A program made the translations under genes and the position numbers. From NCBI GenBank assembly GCA_008711295.1, contig VUYV01000155.1, positions 660,548 through 724,547 of the forward strand: a stretch of DNA of 64,000 nt, in the 5' to 3' direction. Below are positions 21,829-32,661 of this stretch, one piece after another; position 1 is the first letter of the stretch; every line of letters starts with the position of its first letter. Under the pieces are notes generated by a model that ran no database searches, had not been told where the DNA came from, and saw nothing but the letters and a program-made list of their open reading frames with translations. Source of the DNA: Anarhynchus alexandrinus (lineage: Eukaryota > Chordata > Aves > Charadriiformes > Charadriidae).

Positions 21829-24800
21829 AAAGTAAAATTCAATGAACATCCAGTTAGAAAAAGATTAACCATAAAAATGGTGCAAATGGATGAATTATGG
21901 AAGCTCTTTGGTCCTCCAGTAAACAACAGCAGGGAAACATCAGACATTGCTACAGCACTTGACAGTGTCTCATGCTGGGGAAGAAAGCAAGGGAAATTAC
22001 TGGCATCTGAACTACATTTATTTTCATTTTCATTTAAAGAATGAAAACTGTTATTACAAGGAAGACATTTTCTCAACAACCTATAATTATATTTTTAGTG
22101 GGGAGCTGAGGAAGTTGAGGAATTAAGGATGATTTTTCAAGCCTTTACAGACAAAAGAAGGAAAAATTGCTAATTCATACCTTTGTATGATTTATATACT
22201 GTATACCATTTTTCACTAAGTACATCCGTGATTTAAAGTAACTGAAATGTTACTAGTGAAACTCTGTCTTTCAGGGGAAATAGGATTAAGGTTTTAAAAT
22301 GAAGAAGGAAAAGAATATCTCCAGGAGGTACTTTTAAAATAAATATTTTTACAAAATGTATCACATATATTTGAATACTGCTCTTATACTTGTCATTGTA
22401 ACTTGTATAGTTAATTATTTTACATTTTTTTGTTTAATTGATTCCTACATCATCGGGTTTAAGAAGAAAGAAATAAAGACATATTATTAGATAGAACATG
22501 TTCTTTTGATGAATGTTGTATATTGTTACCTATAATCCTAGATATTTATTTTATTAGTTTTTTCTTGCTCAGAGATAAAAGTATACCATTTCTACAACAT
22601 TCTGGCCACTATTTAGGTTATGAATGTCTTCTTTTTCAGCTTTTACACACGAGGACTAATCCTATACTCTCATTTCTCATTATAACTCTTAAAGCTTCAG
22701 AGTGATCCATACTTTGGTGATCCCTCTCTAAACAAAATAAGTCAAGGATCTGTGTCCACAGAATGGCTGTGGTCTCTGAGCCCAGAGTCTTCTTCCAAGT
22801 GGAGGTATTTCTTCCAGGGAAACAGGTTCCCATGGTTCCTTCTAAAATCAGTGAAAAGAAGTATGGGTATCCAGAGTGATTCAGATCTCAGATGTGCACT
22901 CCTTCTCCCAGTGAGACTGTCTCCTGTCACTCTGTAGGGAATTCAGTAAAACTACAGCTTAAATGTTTCAATTACATTTCTGAAGTTAGGTCATGGGATG
23001 CATCTAGGCTTGGCTTCACTGCAACAGAATATGAAGTCTTGATCTAAATATCAAAGCTACCTATGCAGAAACCAGGAGACCTCATAACCTGCCTGATAAT
23101 TGTCGACACACTGATTGAGGAACTGTCTTCAGGAAGCAAAGGGGAGGTGGAATTCAGAAATATTCTTGAACTTCCACTTAAGGTACCTTACTTGTTGTCA
23201 CTGGAAATATCTCTTTCCTCTCAGAATTAATATTCTTCAGTTTTGGAAATAGGTCCCTCTGTCTTTCATTCTCTTATTTTAAAACTCTGAAAGGATGCTT
23301 ATTTCCCTCCACTTCTTTGTTTTTATCTAGCTCTACCATCTTTCATCTTCCATGGGCAGATGTTAAACTCTCCTCCTCAAGTTGGTCCACTTCCCATGAC
23401 CTACTTCCATATTCATGGGGGTTGGGAGGCAAAGCAAGAGAGAATAAGCAGGCAGACACCTGCAGAGCACAATCAGATGTTGTCCAGCAGCTTTGAATTT
23501 GCATTTTTTCTACCTTGTTGGACCACAGTGCTAAGTGAAGGAAAGAATTCTCAAACCAACACAAACAGCAACTAGTGCTTGAACCAGAAATTGTCCTTAA
23601 GTCTGCTTAGATATTAAAATACCCACAAAAGCAAATGGAAATCTATGCAAAAGATGCTTATGTTCAAAATGTTTCCCAGCAACTAGAGTACAACACAGTA
23701 GCATGATTCTTGAATAATCATTTGTTATATATTGTTTTAAGGGATTCAGTTGCCCTCAACTTATCTTAATTAGGACTTCAGGTTACAACACGAAAAGAGG
23801 AATTTTTCCAGTGTTTCTGCTGTTGGCTATTCACTCCATCAGCTATCAAGAAATTGATGATCTGCTATGGAGACTTTTAGGTACAAAATGCACAAAAACC
23901 TTTTCACCATTTTACTGAAAAAACAAAACACAATAAATAGGTTTTGGCTTTGATGAAGGTTTCCATGCTTGTCAATTTTAGTATAAATTAAAATCAAGCA
24001 TTTCAAAGTTTTCACTTTTATTATAAATTTTCCTGTGTGTTTTCAAGGCATTCAATGAAATCTCTGTAAGACCTCTGGTGGCCATAAGCAGCACTTTCTT
24101 CATAAACCCCAGAAATACTAGCAGCTGTGCAGTAGCATGCATGGGAATCTCTACCTAGTATAAAATAAGACCACAAACCTTGTTTAAACTACTTTAAAAT
24201 AAATAATCATTCACTGTTCCAAGAAAGGTAAGTAAGGATTGATTTAATAGCATCAAAGATGAAATAATGGAGAAAATAGAAGTATGAATTATATTTACAA
24301 ACCTCAGTGGATTCCATGAAGAATTATGTTTAATGCAGTTAAATTTCATTATAATACTGTCTGCCCATTTGTCCAACTTCTCCAGAGAGAGCTACTTCAG
24401 CTTTACATAATCTTCGTCCTTTCAATCCTAAAAAATTTCTGGAGGGATGCATTTAAATGAATAAATGAATTAAAATTTATAGGGAGCAATGTTCATGAAT
24501 GTGATGGATGTAAGAATAATGAATAAGGGATAAATAATTTATGGCATTTCATTTTGTCACACACTGTCAAACTGTGACAATAACAGATTTCCTTATTTCC
24601 ATGCAGACACAAATCACAACATGGCAAGACTGAAACAAACAAGCAGCTCAGGCAAGACGTGGTGATAATTCTGCTAGTGGAAATATTTTTAAATACTGTA
24701 ACGAATAGCAGATGTAACCATTCAAATAATAACATTTCATTCATTCCTCATTATTTGATTTCTCCCATTTTTCATTTGTTTTCACTTAGAGTAATAGGTT

Positions 24801-27019
24801 TTACAGCCAGACGAATGTTGTGAATGTGGGCTTATCTACTAAATAGCACAACTCAAGGAACTTCATCCACTTATTCTAGTGGGCCATCGATGATATCTGC
24901 TTTTTCACTACAGCATTTCTCCAAGGACACATGTACATGGGAAACTGGATATTCATTCTGCCCAATTCCCAAGCTGTTAAATACCAGCCAGTTTTCAACC
25001 TGAAGCTCTATACTGCATTAACATGACCTTGTACCAAAACTAAGAAAGGACCTTACTAGTGCAAGTTGGTCCACATTACATCCAGCTCAGCTTTGTACCA
25101 ACACATCATGTGTTCCGTGGCTCTCTATTGAAACAACCACCTGCCTTACAGTCTCAGGGCAACAAGTGGAAAGAGTATGTTTACATCTATGCAGATAAAC
25201 CCTTAACTGGATTTCAGTCTTTGACAGAGCCTACAATTGAATGTAAATCATTAATTCTTCTCACAATTAAAAACATACCTCTTATCTCTAGCCTGAGGGT
25301 GTACATTTTCAGCTCCAAGCCACTGAGCTTCTCCATACCTTTCTCAGTGGGTTTACTTTCAAAAATCTATTTTATATGTATATGTGTGTATATATAGAGA
25401 GATACATATGTGGTTCCCTTAATTTACCCTTCAGTGGACTAAAAAGATCAAGTTTCTTTAGCATCTTGTATCAGCTATCATCAGCTGGCTGGCTGACTCC
25501 CCACTTTCCTCAGACAGTTATTTCAGTCTCCTTTACATAAGTTTTTTTAAAAAAAAAATACACCCTCAGGCATCTTCTGTGTGCCTTTCACTTGGGAGAA
25601 GCTCAGCACAAACGTCTGCACTCTTGCCTCATGGTAAAGCTACTCCGTAAGTTTGTCTCCTGTCATGCTTCCTTCAAAAACCTTAGGCTGCTGATCTTAC
25701 ATCAGCTTCCTATTTCCTTCTCTCTCTCATCTGCCTGCCCGAGTCTGTCTGCCGTCCCTTACACTAGACAGAGTAAATTGGCCTTTTCTCAAGTCTGTGC
25801 TGCCACAGCTAGATTGCTTTCGGTACCTCTGTCATCTCATTAAATGTTAATAGGTGCATATATGTCTTACACCGCATTAAAGCAGTGTATACATAACCAG
25901 CAACAACAAAGTGTATATGATAGTAGTTTTAATTGAAATACCACCTTGCTTTCCTTCCACCTACTCCATCTAGTCTAACTAAGCAGTGATTTCAACATTC
26001 AGGACATGTAAAAGAAAACCGTCAAGTTCAATAAATATCAACTATGCCAAATTTATTTACATATGTATTTTCATTCTCCTTGTAACATTTTTTCTCATGA
26101 TCCATAAGAAGCAACAACAGAATTTTTTCTTTGTACACACCTTAATAGCTTGAGCTGTGTGTATTCTGCTACTTTGAGATTAGGAATAATTTGCGTGTGT
26201 CAGTCTGTGAGTGCCTGAGTTTGTATCTATGTATGTATATTCAAAGTAGAAACACTGTAGAGGAAAACTATTCTTTTTAATCTATAATCACAGTTTATTT
26301 CAGATATACACAGAGGTTAGCAGACTAAGCATTTACATGCTTGAATAAATAGCCTTACAGGAAAAATTATAGAAATACATACATGAGAAGTGAGTTTGTA
26401 AATTTCGTGAACCGGTTCTGAAAATGATTTGACAAAAGGCCAACTTAAACACTCATCCTTTTTCCACACACAGGTTAACTATTTACTACTATTGTTTTTC
26501 TAAGAAATCCACTGAGCCAGTAGCTAAATATTTCACAAGATCATTTGTAGTTTATTGTTCATAAATAAGATATTTACATAGCTGCTTTATGTATTCTCAG
26601 CCTGAGAAAGGATTTCATAAACCAAGTAAAATACTGAAGTACAGGTAGTAGGGCTGAATCAAGCAGAAGAAACATGTCAGAGGCAGCAGAATGGTTGTCA
26701 TGCACAACAAAAGACTCGTAGCGGATTTTGATTAACTTGATAAATTGAGAGCATTTCTAGTATATAAGAGTAGTCTTAAGTAGAAATGCCATTCACTTGT
26801 TTATGATCTCAAAGATAATCAGCAAAATAAATAATATACTACGCTGGTATTATGACAGCATCTAGTACCTTCAACAGAAGTCAGAATAGTACAAGATTGA
26901 ATGAGCTACTCAGGTCATTGCTAAATGACATGTGTTCAGTCACCTCACTAATTGAAAATCTTGAAGCTGTTCAGATAACCTAGCAAAGGTATAAGAATCT
27001 GAATACAATAGAGTCTAAC

Positions 27020-27075
27020 ATCTTTACCTCTCCGTAAAGAAATGTTTCCTAATATCTAGTCTGTTCCTGTTCCTG
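27020..27075 (-). mobile_element. Possible CR1 3'-region scrap
   Basis: The plus strand reads CTCCGTAAAGAAATGTTTCC then TAATATCTAGTCTG, resembling the segment of CR1 that encodes RKFFT near the ORF2 end. It lies just downstream (in minus-strand sense) of the endonuclease fragment at 27190-27740 and may be the same insertion with a large internal deletion. Confidence 0.4.
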
Positions 27076-27189
27076 TTTAGCTAAGCTAGTCTTCTGCTCT
27101 GCTTGCTTTACTTATGACACAATGGGATTGTCTGCTCTTGTGCTTTTAAAAGGTGATTCTTAAAAACTGACCAGCACTTATGGACCCCT

Positions 27190-27740
27190 AAGCCATCAAG
27201 AGCAGATTACAAGGGAACACTTCTAAGTAGTTCCTTGAGTAGCTTTATGTTTAGTCTGTTGAAATCCAGCATAGCAAGTCTGCTGAACTTTTTTCTTGCT
27301 ACATCAAAAATTTTAAACTCAGCCATTTTGTGATCACTGCAGCCAAGACAACCACCTATCATTACATCCCCATGAGTTCTTCTCTATTCACAAATAACAA
27401 GTTTAGGAGAGAATCTTTCCTAGTTGGCTTGCTGAGTACTTGTGACAAGAAATTATCTTCAACACGCTTCAGGAATTTCCCAGACTTGCTTGTCACAGCA
27501 GTATGGTATTCCCAATTGACGTGTGGGAAACTGAAATCTCCCATACGGACAAGGGCTACCGATCCAGAAATTTCTCCTTATTGCCTATAGAATAACTCAT
27601 CAGTGCTATCATCCTAGTTGAGTGACAGATAATAGACACCCTCAATGACATCTGCTTTGTTTTACATCTCCCTAATCATCACCCAGAAGCTGTCAACCAC
27701 ATTATCCCTAACTGTAAAGGCTGTACAGTCAAACCTCTCC
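27190..27740 (-). mobile_element. CR1 LINE fragment, endonuclease region
   Basis: Minus-strand CR1 covering the end of the apurinic-like endonuclease domain of ORF2 and the linker after it. The plus strand shows the family pattern CAGCCATTTTGTGATCACTG near 27321, CCACCTATCATTACATCC, and the endonuclease codons between. Upstream (27545-27740) weaker similarity to the preceding endonuclease segment continues, including CTAATCATCACCCAGAAGCT. Both ends are diffuse; the copy is old. Confidence 0.8.
27362..27544 (-). pseudogene. CR1 ORF2 endonuclease fragment
   Basis: A 60-codon open stretch encodes the end of the CR1 endonuclease. Residues 1-12 read MGDFSFPHVNWE, matching the family's MGDFNFPDVNWE; GDFN is a conserved catalytic motif of AP-type endonucleases and its Asn is Ser here. 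It continues with HYHTA-like residues, FLKRVEDNFLSQVL (about 24-37), PTRKDSLLNLLFVNREEL (40-57). Intact domains nick target DNA to prime reverse transcription. The altered motif, missing start and surrounding stops show a dead copy. Confidence 0.85.
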
Positions 27741-29049
27741 CTTGCATGTAACTCCTGTTGTTATTCCATATTTCCCAGGCTGCAGTTTGAGAACCTGTTG
27801 TGAACAAGTCTTGGGACCAACTCAGTCCTCAAAGCTCCACTGAGTATCATGAACAAGGCACAACAGAGTAGGCTGGAAAGTGTCAATTCTCTGTGGTTTC
27901 AGTGAAATTAGAACAATTTTTCTTCAAATTGTAATTCAAATTGTGGTTATGTTATGAAGTGTGACTACCAAGCATAATAAAAATGATCTTGTTTATCTAA
28001 GACTCCATTTATCTGAGTTGAACTAATATTTTTTCTAGTATGGGTATGTGAATTATCAGACTTTCTACAGAAAACATTAAACTGAACCCCAAAATTAAAC
28101 TTCTGAACATTGAAATATGTGACATCTACTCGTAGAAAACATCATATTCAAAGCCCTCCTATGACTTCCTTGTTTCGGTTGTCATTTTCTTTTAAATACA
28201 TTTACTGACCATCTAATAGGGCAAAAATATGTAGAAACCAACCAGGTTGGTGTGCTTTTGTGTTTTGCAGGTACACATTTTTATGCAAAACTTTACAGGT
28301 TCAGATATTTTGCTGAGAATAAAACCCAGTATATTAACTAGCATCAACATCAATGTTGTCTTTTTGTAAGGACTTGAAATTACAGATTCATTATCATAAA
28401 CACACACGATTAATGGAAAGCAGAGTAGGGTTATCAAAGCATATGCTCTTCTGTGAGCCATATAAGTTATCTAATTATCTAACCTTTTAGAGTTTGTTTG
28501 AAATATTGAATGTCAGACACCATAAAGAGTAGTAGCTTTAACTTCTAATACTTAAGTTTTCTACACCGTAATAAGGTTTAGAATAACACTTATAACAGAT
28601 GGTTTTATTGACATATACCTTGGCCATACTTTCATTAACATGGTGCAGACCTCTTTATATTTTTGTGTTTGGGTCCTGGCACATCTATTGAAAAAAAATA
28701 TATTTTCTGTAATCAATTCAGTGGACAAAGTCCACTGCTTTCTTTAAGCACTAACACCGGCAATGATGGCTTCCTCACTCGTAAAATGTTTTTATTTCTA
28801 AACCCAATTTATCATAGTCTCCAAATAGCCAAGCCACTTGAGAGCATGCTTTTCCCCACATTTCACTATTATTGTTGAATGTGATTGTGATCTAATCTAC
28901 ACCAAAATAACATCTCTGAATGTTAGACAAAAAGCCACTAAAAGCATGTTGCAAGAGAAAAAATAAAGCTTACTAAAATAATATGAAAAATCAATGCCTT
29001 AAGCCTGATTCATGCATAGACCCTTTCACCAAAGGCAGAAATGCATCAG
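27741..29049. other. Non-genic sequence
   Basis: AT-rich; no gene, RNA or classified repeat recognised. Confidence 0.55.
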
Positions 29050-29130
29050 TGGGACTCATTTCATCTAACTTTAGCTATCTGCAAGTTAGATATCTGGTCT
29101 AAATTAATAGACTACTCTTTGGTGAATGAA
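29050..29130 (+). repeat. Old unclassified dispersed repeat, copy A
   Basis: This segment shares an ordered set of short blocks with 31355-31440: TCATCTAACTTTAGCTATCT here against TCATGTAACTCTAGCCATCT there, then AAGTTAGATATCTGGTCTAA against AAATTCCATATCTACTCTAA. The similarity suggests two copies of an old interspersed element in the same orientation. It may extend right to about 29340 and take in the hairpin at 29286-29324. I cannot name the family. Confidence 0.45.
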
Positions 29131-29285
29131 ATGTGGTGAATACCTAAAGAAGATGAGTCATCCTATCCTAAAACAATCTTAGATAGGTGGAGAAATTTTG
29201 CTTCTGAAGAGTCTGAAGGTGACTGTGTATTTCCAGTAGAGAAAGCCTAGACATCTCGATTAGAGTGGGATATCTTTCATTATGT

Positions 29286-29324
29286 TTTCTATTAGCTGTC
29301 TAAAAGTTGGATAGCCAATAGAAA
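29286..29324. repeat. Imperfect 15-bp inverted repeat (hairpin)
   Basis: TTTCTATTAGCTGTC at 29286-29300 pairs with 29310-29324 (GATAGCCAATAGAAA) with one A-C mismatch and one G-T wobble, around a 9-base loop. It lies at the right edge of the possible dispersed repeat starting at 29050. Confidence 0.75.
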
Positions 29325-30092
29325 CACATAAATAGTTTAGGATAGTGATTTTTTCTGCCTACCTTATAATCCTATGTGGAGATGATACCCTATCCAATGA
29401 TGAGCCATGGATCACAGTATTAGGAAATAATATATTGCAGCATGGGAGAAAATGGATTTGGAAAGATTATTCATTTGACTCAGACTATAAAATTTATCAA
29501 AATGGAACATTTCTTCGGGTAATCTATTAAGCAAAGTAGTGAAATTGTGGTCTTTGAAATGAAGTAGTCAGTAGCTGGACAATAAAAGGAAAGTTAAAGA
29601 AAGACACCAAACAGCCAACCTGAAACCAAGACAGTGAAGGGGTATAAGAAGCCCTTAAAAGATTTTTCTTATATTTTGCTGCCTTTGTAGAGGCAACAAA
29701 ACTTCAAGGTGCTGACCATAAAAGGCTGTCAAAAATATTAAAAACAGAGTGGTAGATCCATGCACGAATCATCTACTTTGGAGAGAAACATCACCAAATG
29801 TCTTATGCCTAATAAAAATCTTTGTAGGTTTCTGAAATTATAATAAATCCACACTTACATTTTTTTCTCTTAATTTTTCAGAAATGTTAGAGTAAGCCAC
29901 TGTGTAGCATACTAGCTCAAAGTTTTCCTTCAATCATGATGGATTTTTCTCTGAAGAGAAAGTCATTAGACTATCAAGACTATGAGATACAATCTAAGCC
30001 ATATAACAACTATTGTGCTTAAATTACTGAAAATGGTAAATTAATCAGACTATTTCCCATCCAGGGCTTCCAGAATCTGATTGTTATAGTAA
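29325..30092. other. Non-genic sequence
   Basis: AT-rich spacer up to the target duplication of the 30 kb LTR; nothing recognisable. Confidence 0.55.
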
Positions 30093-30097
30093 GTGTC
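30093..30097. repeat. Target site duplication (left) of the solo LTR
   Basis: GTGTC directly abuts the LTR on the left and is repeated exactly at 30682-30686 on the right. Five bases is the usual duplication length for ERVL-type elements. Confidence 0.75.
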
Positions 30098-30223
30098 TGT
30101 CATGGTTTAACCCCAGCTGACAACCAGGACCATGCAGCCCCTGCTCTCACTCCCCCCACGGCGGGATGAGAGAGAGAATCAGGAGAGTAAAAGTGAGAAA
30201 AACTTGTGGGCTGAGACAGACAG

Positions 30224-30229
30224 TTTAAT
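30224..30229 (-). terminator. LTR polyadenylation signal (ATTAAA)
   Basis: TTTAAT on the plus strand, within AGACAGTTTAATAGG, gives ATTAAA in the LTR sense. The position, about 185 bp after the TATA box, fits the R region end. Confidence 0.6.
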
Positions 30230-30411
30230 AGGCAGAGCAAAAGCCATGCACACAAGCAAAGCAGAACAAGGAATTCATTAACTGCTTCCCCACCGGCAGG
30301 CAGGTGTTCAGCCGCCGCCAGAAAAGCAGGGCTCCATCATGTGTAACAGCTACTTGGGAAACAAAACACCATAACTCTGAACATCCCCTCTTCCTTTTTC
30401 TTCCCCCCAGG

Positions 30412-30419
30412 TTTATAAA
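30412..30419 (-). promoter_or_regulatory. LTR TATA box
   Basis: TTTATAAA, self-complementary, preceded in the minus-strand sense by CATCATGCTCAG. Confidence 0.6.
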
Positions 30420-30681
30420 CTGAGCATGATGTCAGATGGCATGCAATATTTCTTTTGGTTAGCTGGGGTCAGCTGTCCCAGCTGCATCTCCTCTCAACTT
30501 TTTGTGCACTCCCGCCTACTCACTCATGGGGTGGTGTGAGGAGCAGAAAAGGCCTTGACTACTTAGCATCAACCAAAAGCATCAGTGTACTATCAGCACC
30601 TCTCTCATCCTGAATCCAAAACATAGCCCTACACGAGGTGCTAGCAAGAAAGTTAACTCCATCCCAGCCGAAACCATGGTG

Positions 30682-30686
30682 GTGTC
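30682..30686. repeat. Target site duplication (right) of the solo LTR
   Basis: GTGTC, exact copy of 30093-30097. Confidence 0.75.
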
Positions 30687-31749
30687 TAAACTGCAGAGCT
30701 AAAACACCTAAGCAGCAATCCTAATTTAGACATTTTAGCTAATATTCTCCCTTATTGTCTAGACAACCCTGGTTTATAAGAGGGCTCAGACACTGAGATT
30801 CTTTGTTGCAAGGACTTCTTGACCTTAGAATCTCCAGTGATGCTAAATTATACTTTTCTACTAGGTAAACTGAAACCAATGCATCATCAAATGCAAAGAT
30901 CTTGAATCTTCATACAGATTTTATCTACAAAGGCAGTGTGGTTCTTGCGCAGACTTTGCGCTCGTTATTTGTCTCTTGCTCACCATAACATTCTGTTTCT
31001 CAAAATAGAAATAAAGGTCTCTGCAGGAAAGCAGAAATTTACAAAATTAGTATAATCCATTTTTTATCTTTTTGTGTGTGTGTGTGAATAAAGGAAGGGG
31101 GAAGGTTACAGAATTTGGTCTTTCTCTTAGCTTCTCACAGTCTCATTGCTCTCTTCTCTCATTAATAAAGATTTATGGTCAAGGACAAGGGACTTGTGAG
31201 ACAAGGAGAACAAGACAAGAAGGCCCATGTGGCTTCACCTTAATCAGATCTAAGCTCATTCTGTCTGCAAACACTGAAGGGAAGATCTGTCTGATAACTT
31301 CAAATTACTGATTATAACATCAAAGTGCTGTTTATAACTTCAAGTTACTAAGTATTAAATTCATGTAACTCTAGCCATCTAAAAATTCCATATCTACTCT
31401 AAGGTTATTTAAGAACCGTCTCTAGTCAATGAAAGTAAAGAGGTCCCTTCAGGGTGATTCAACTCATCTACCTTAGGTACACTGTCCATGCCATGGTACC
31501 ATTCCCCGTTCAACGACTACAACAGGAGGGCTAGACAAACAGCAGAGGCTAGATGCATAATCTTTTAAATGGCTACAGTCAAGTGCAATGAAACTCATGC
31601 TAAATCACATAAATATAAAAGGTCTGAAAGCACAAGGATGATGAGAGAGATCTAATTCCTTCAACCTATGAGTGAATCAATAAACTGTAACATAGGAGGC
31701 CAAAACTAGCAAGCCTGCCACAGCTGTGTGCCCTCGGGTCCAGCCAGCA
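30687..31749. other. Non-genic spacer between two LTRs
   Basis: Contains a short TG run (about 31073-31087) and the second copy of the dispersed repeat at 31355-31440. Nothing else is recognised. Confidence 0.5.
31355..31440 (+). repeat. Old unclassified dispersed repeat, copy B
   Basis: Counterpart of 29050-29130, with the shared blocks TAACTCTAGCCATCT, ATATCTACTCTAAGGTTATT and CTAGTCAATGAAAG in the same order. Family unknown. Confidence 0.45.
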
Positions 31750-31755
31750 GGGATG

Positions 31756-32655
31756 CTGAGCATGTGTTCCCACCAGGCACACACCCCCCTCTATACACCC
31801 CACACCTAAACACACACCGCCGGCCACACAGAGCTGTGCACAGGAACACATTCAGTGCTCAAACAAACACAAACAACACCCACAGCCTCATCCATTCGCC
31901 AGCGCTCACACACGCACTCGCACACCCTCTCCCATTCCAGCTGCTGCCATCATGAACACAGAGGCCTCCAAGCCCTGGTCCCACTCCAGGGGTGGCACTA
32001 AGTGCCCCAGGCACACACATGCATGCACGCACACGTGAGAGACCCCCACAGACAGGAAGAGAGTTGGCAATGAAGTTTAATGAGAGGACAGGACAGACTG
32101 TCCTGACCAGGTGCAGGGCATGGCTGACCAAGAGGACTGACCAGCCTGCAAGCAGCCAGCCCTTTTTATATCCTTATCCTGATGTTTTCCCACACTTGGT
32201 CCTCCCCAGATCAAGATCCATCCCTTTTCCTGCCTCTGCTTCCTCCTTTAAACATCCTGTAAGAAGCCCTGTGCAATCCCAAAATACCCCCGGGCAGTGA
32301 CCCCTCTCAGGGCAAAAGGTACTCCAGAGGGTCACTCCTGTTGACTCCTCTTAGTGATTTAACACCTGGATCGTGGGGCTGAGGCTTTCCTGGGAGAGCC
32401 ATGGGAGCAGCCCAAACATACAGTCCCATTCTCTGAGTCCCTAATTCAGGTTCCTGCCCACCCTTGGACCTCTCTCCTCCCCCGGGCTGGTGCAGATGGG
32501 CCTTTGATGGGCTGATGGCTCCTACAATGGGTCTGGGAGCAGCCAGGGCAGAATACTGAGTGTCCCACCCTCTTGTCTCTCTGCCTCCTTTTTGGGGGTG
32601 AGCAGAGGAGATTTTATCAAATAAAACTAACATACACATGTATCCCTTCCTCACA
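31756..32655 (-). mobile_element. Probable solo LTR of a different endogenous retrovirus family
   Basis: A GC-rich island of about 900 bp in AT-rich flanks, with LTR signals on the minus strand: a TATA box (TATAAAAAGG sense, plus-strand CCTTTTTATA at 32161-32170) and, about 85 bp further on in the minus sense, ATTAAA (plus-strand TTTAAT at 32076-32081). The plus-strand right end TCACA (32655) gives a TGTGA start in the LTR sense. GGGATG occurs at both 31750-31755 and 32656-32661, a candidate 6-bp target duplication as in alpha/beta-type retroviruses. The left end does not show a clean TG, and a CACA-rich stretch (31780-32040) makes it uncertain. No retroviral genes are present. Confidence 0.55.
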
Positions 32656-32661
32656 GGGATG

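Larger units (their letters stand above)
19601..27019. other. Long non-genic stretch
   Basis: About 7.4 kb without any gene or classified repeat that I can name. It holds a short CA microsatellite (21807-21828), a TA/TG-rich microsatellite-like patch (about 25368-25410) and a repeat-poor block at 20180-21060 described separately. Open frames are all short and unrecognised. Confidence 0.5.
30098..30681 (-). mobile_element. Solo LTR of an avian endogenous retrovirus (ERVL-like)
   Basis: A 584-bp LTR in minus orientation. On the plus strand it starts TGTCATGGTTTAACCCCAGC, the inverted form of the usual LTR end GGTTAAACCATGACA, and ends at 30681 with the inverted LTR start (GGTTTCGGCTGGGATGG family block). 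In minus orientation it has U3, a TATA box (30412-30419), a polyadenylation signal ATTAAA (30224-30229) about 185 bp further on, and a U5. The 5' terminus reads CA instead of TG, probably decay. Exact 5-bp duplications flank it. No gag, pol or env remains, so the provirus was lost by recombination between its two LTRs. The promoter block matches the LTR at 14.6 kb. Confidence 0.9.

Noticed and set aside
24226..24232. Strong plus-strand donor-like string AAG|GTAAGTAAG
   Set aside because: No acceptor, promoter or open frame upstream to pair with it; such strings occur by chance in this much sequence.
31780..32040. CACA-rich sequence as a stand-alone microsatellite or CpG island
   Set aside because: The repeat is irregular and the segment is better explained as part of the GC-rich LTR candidate at 31756-32655.
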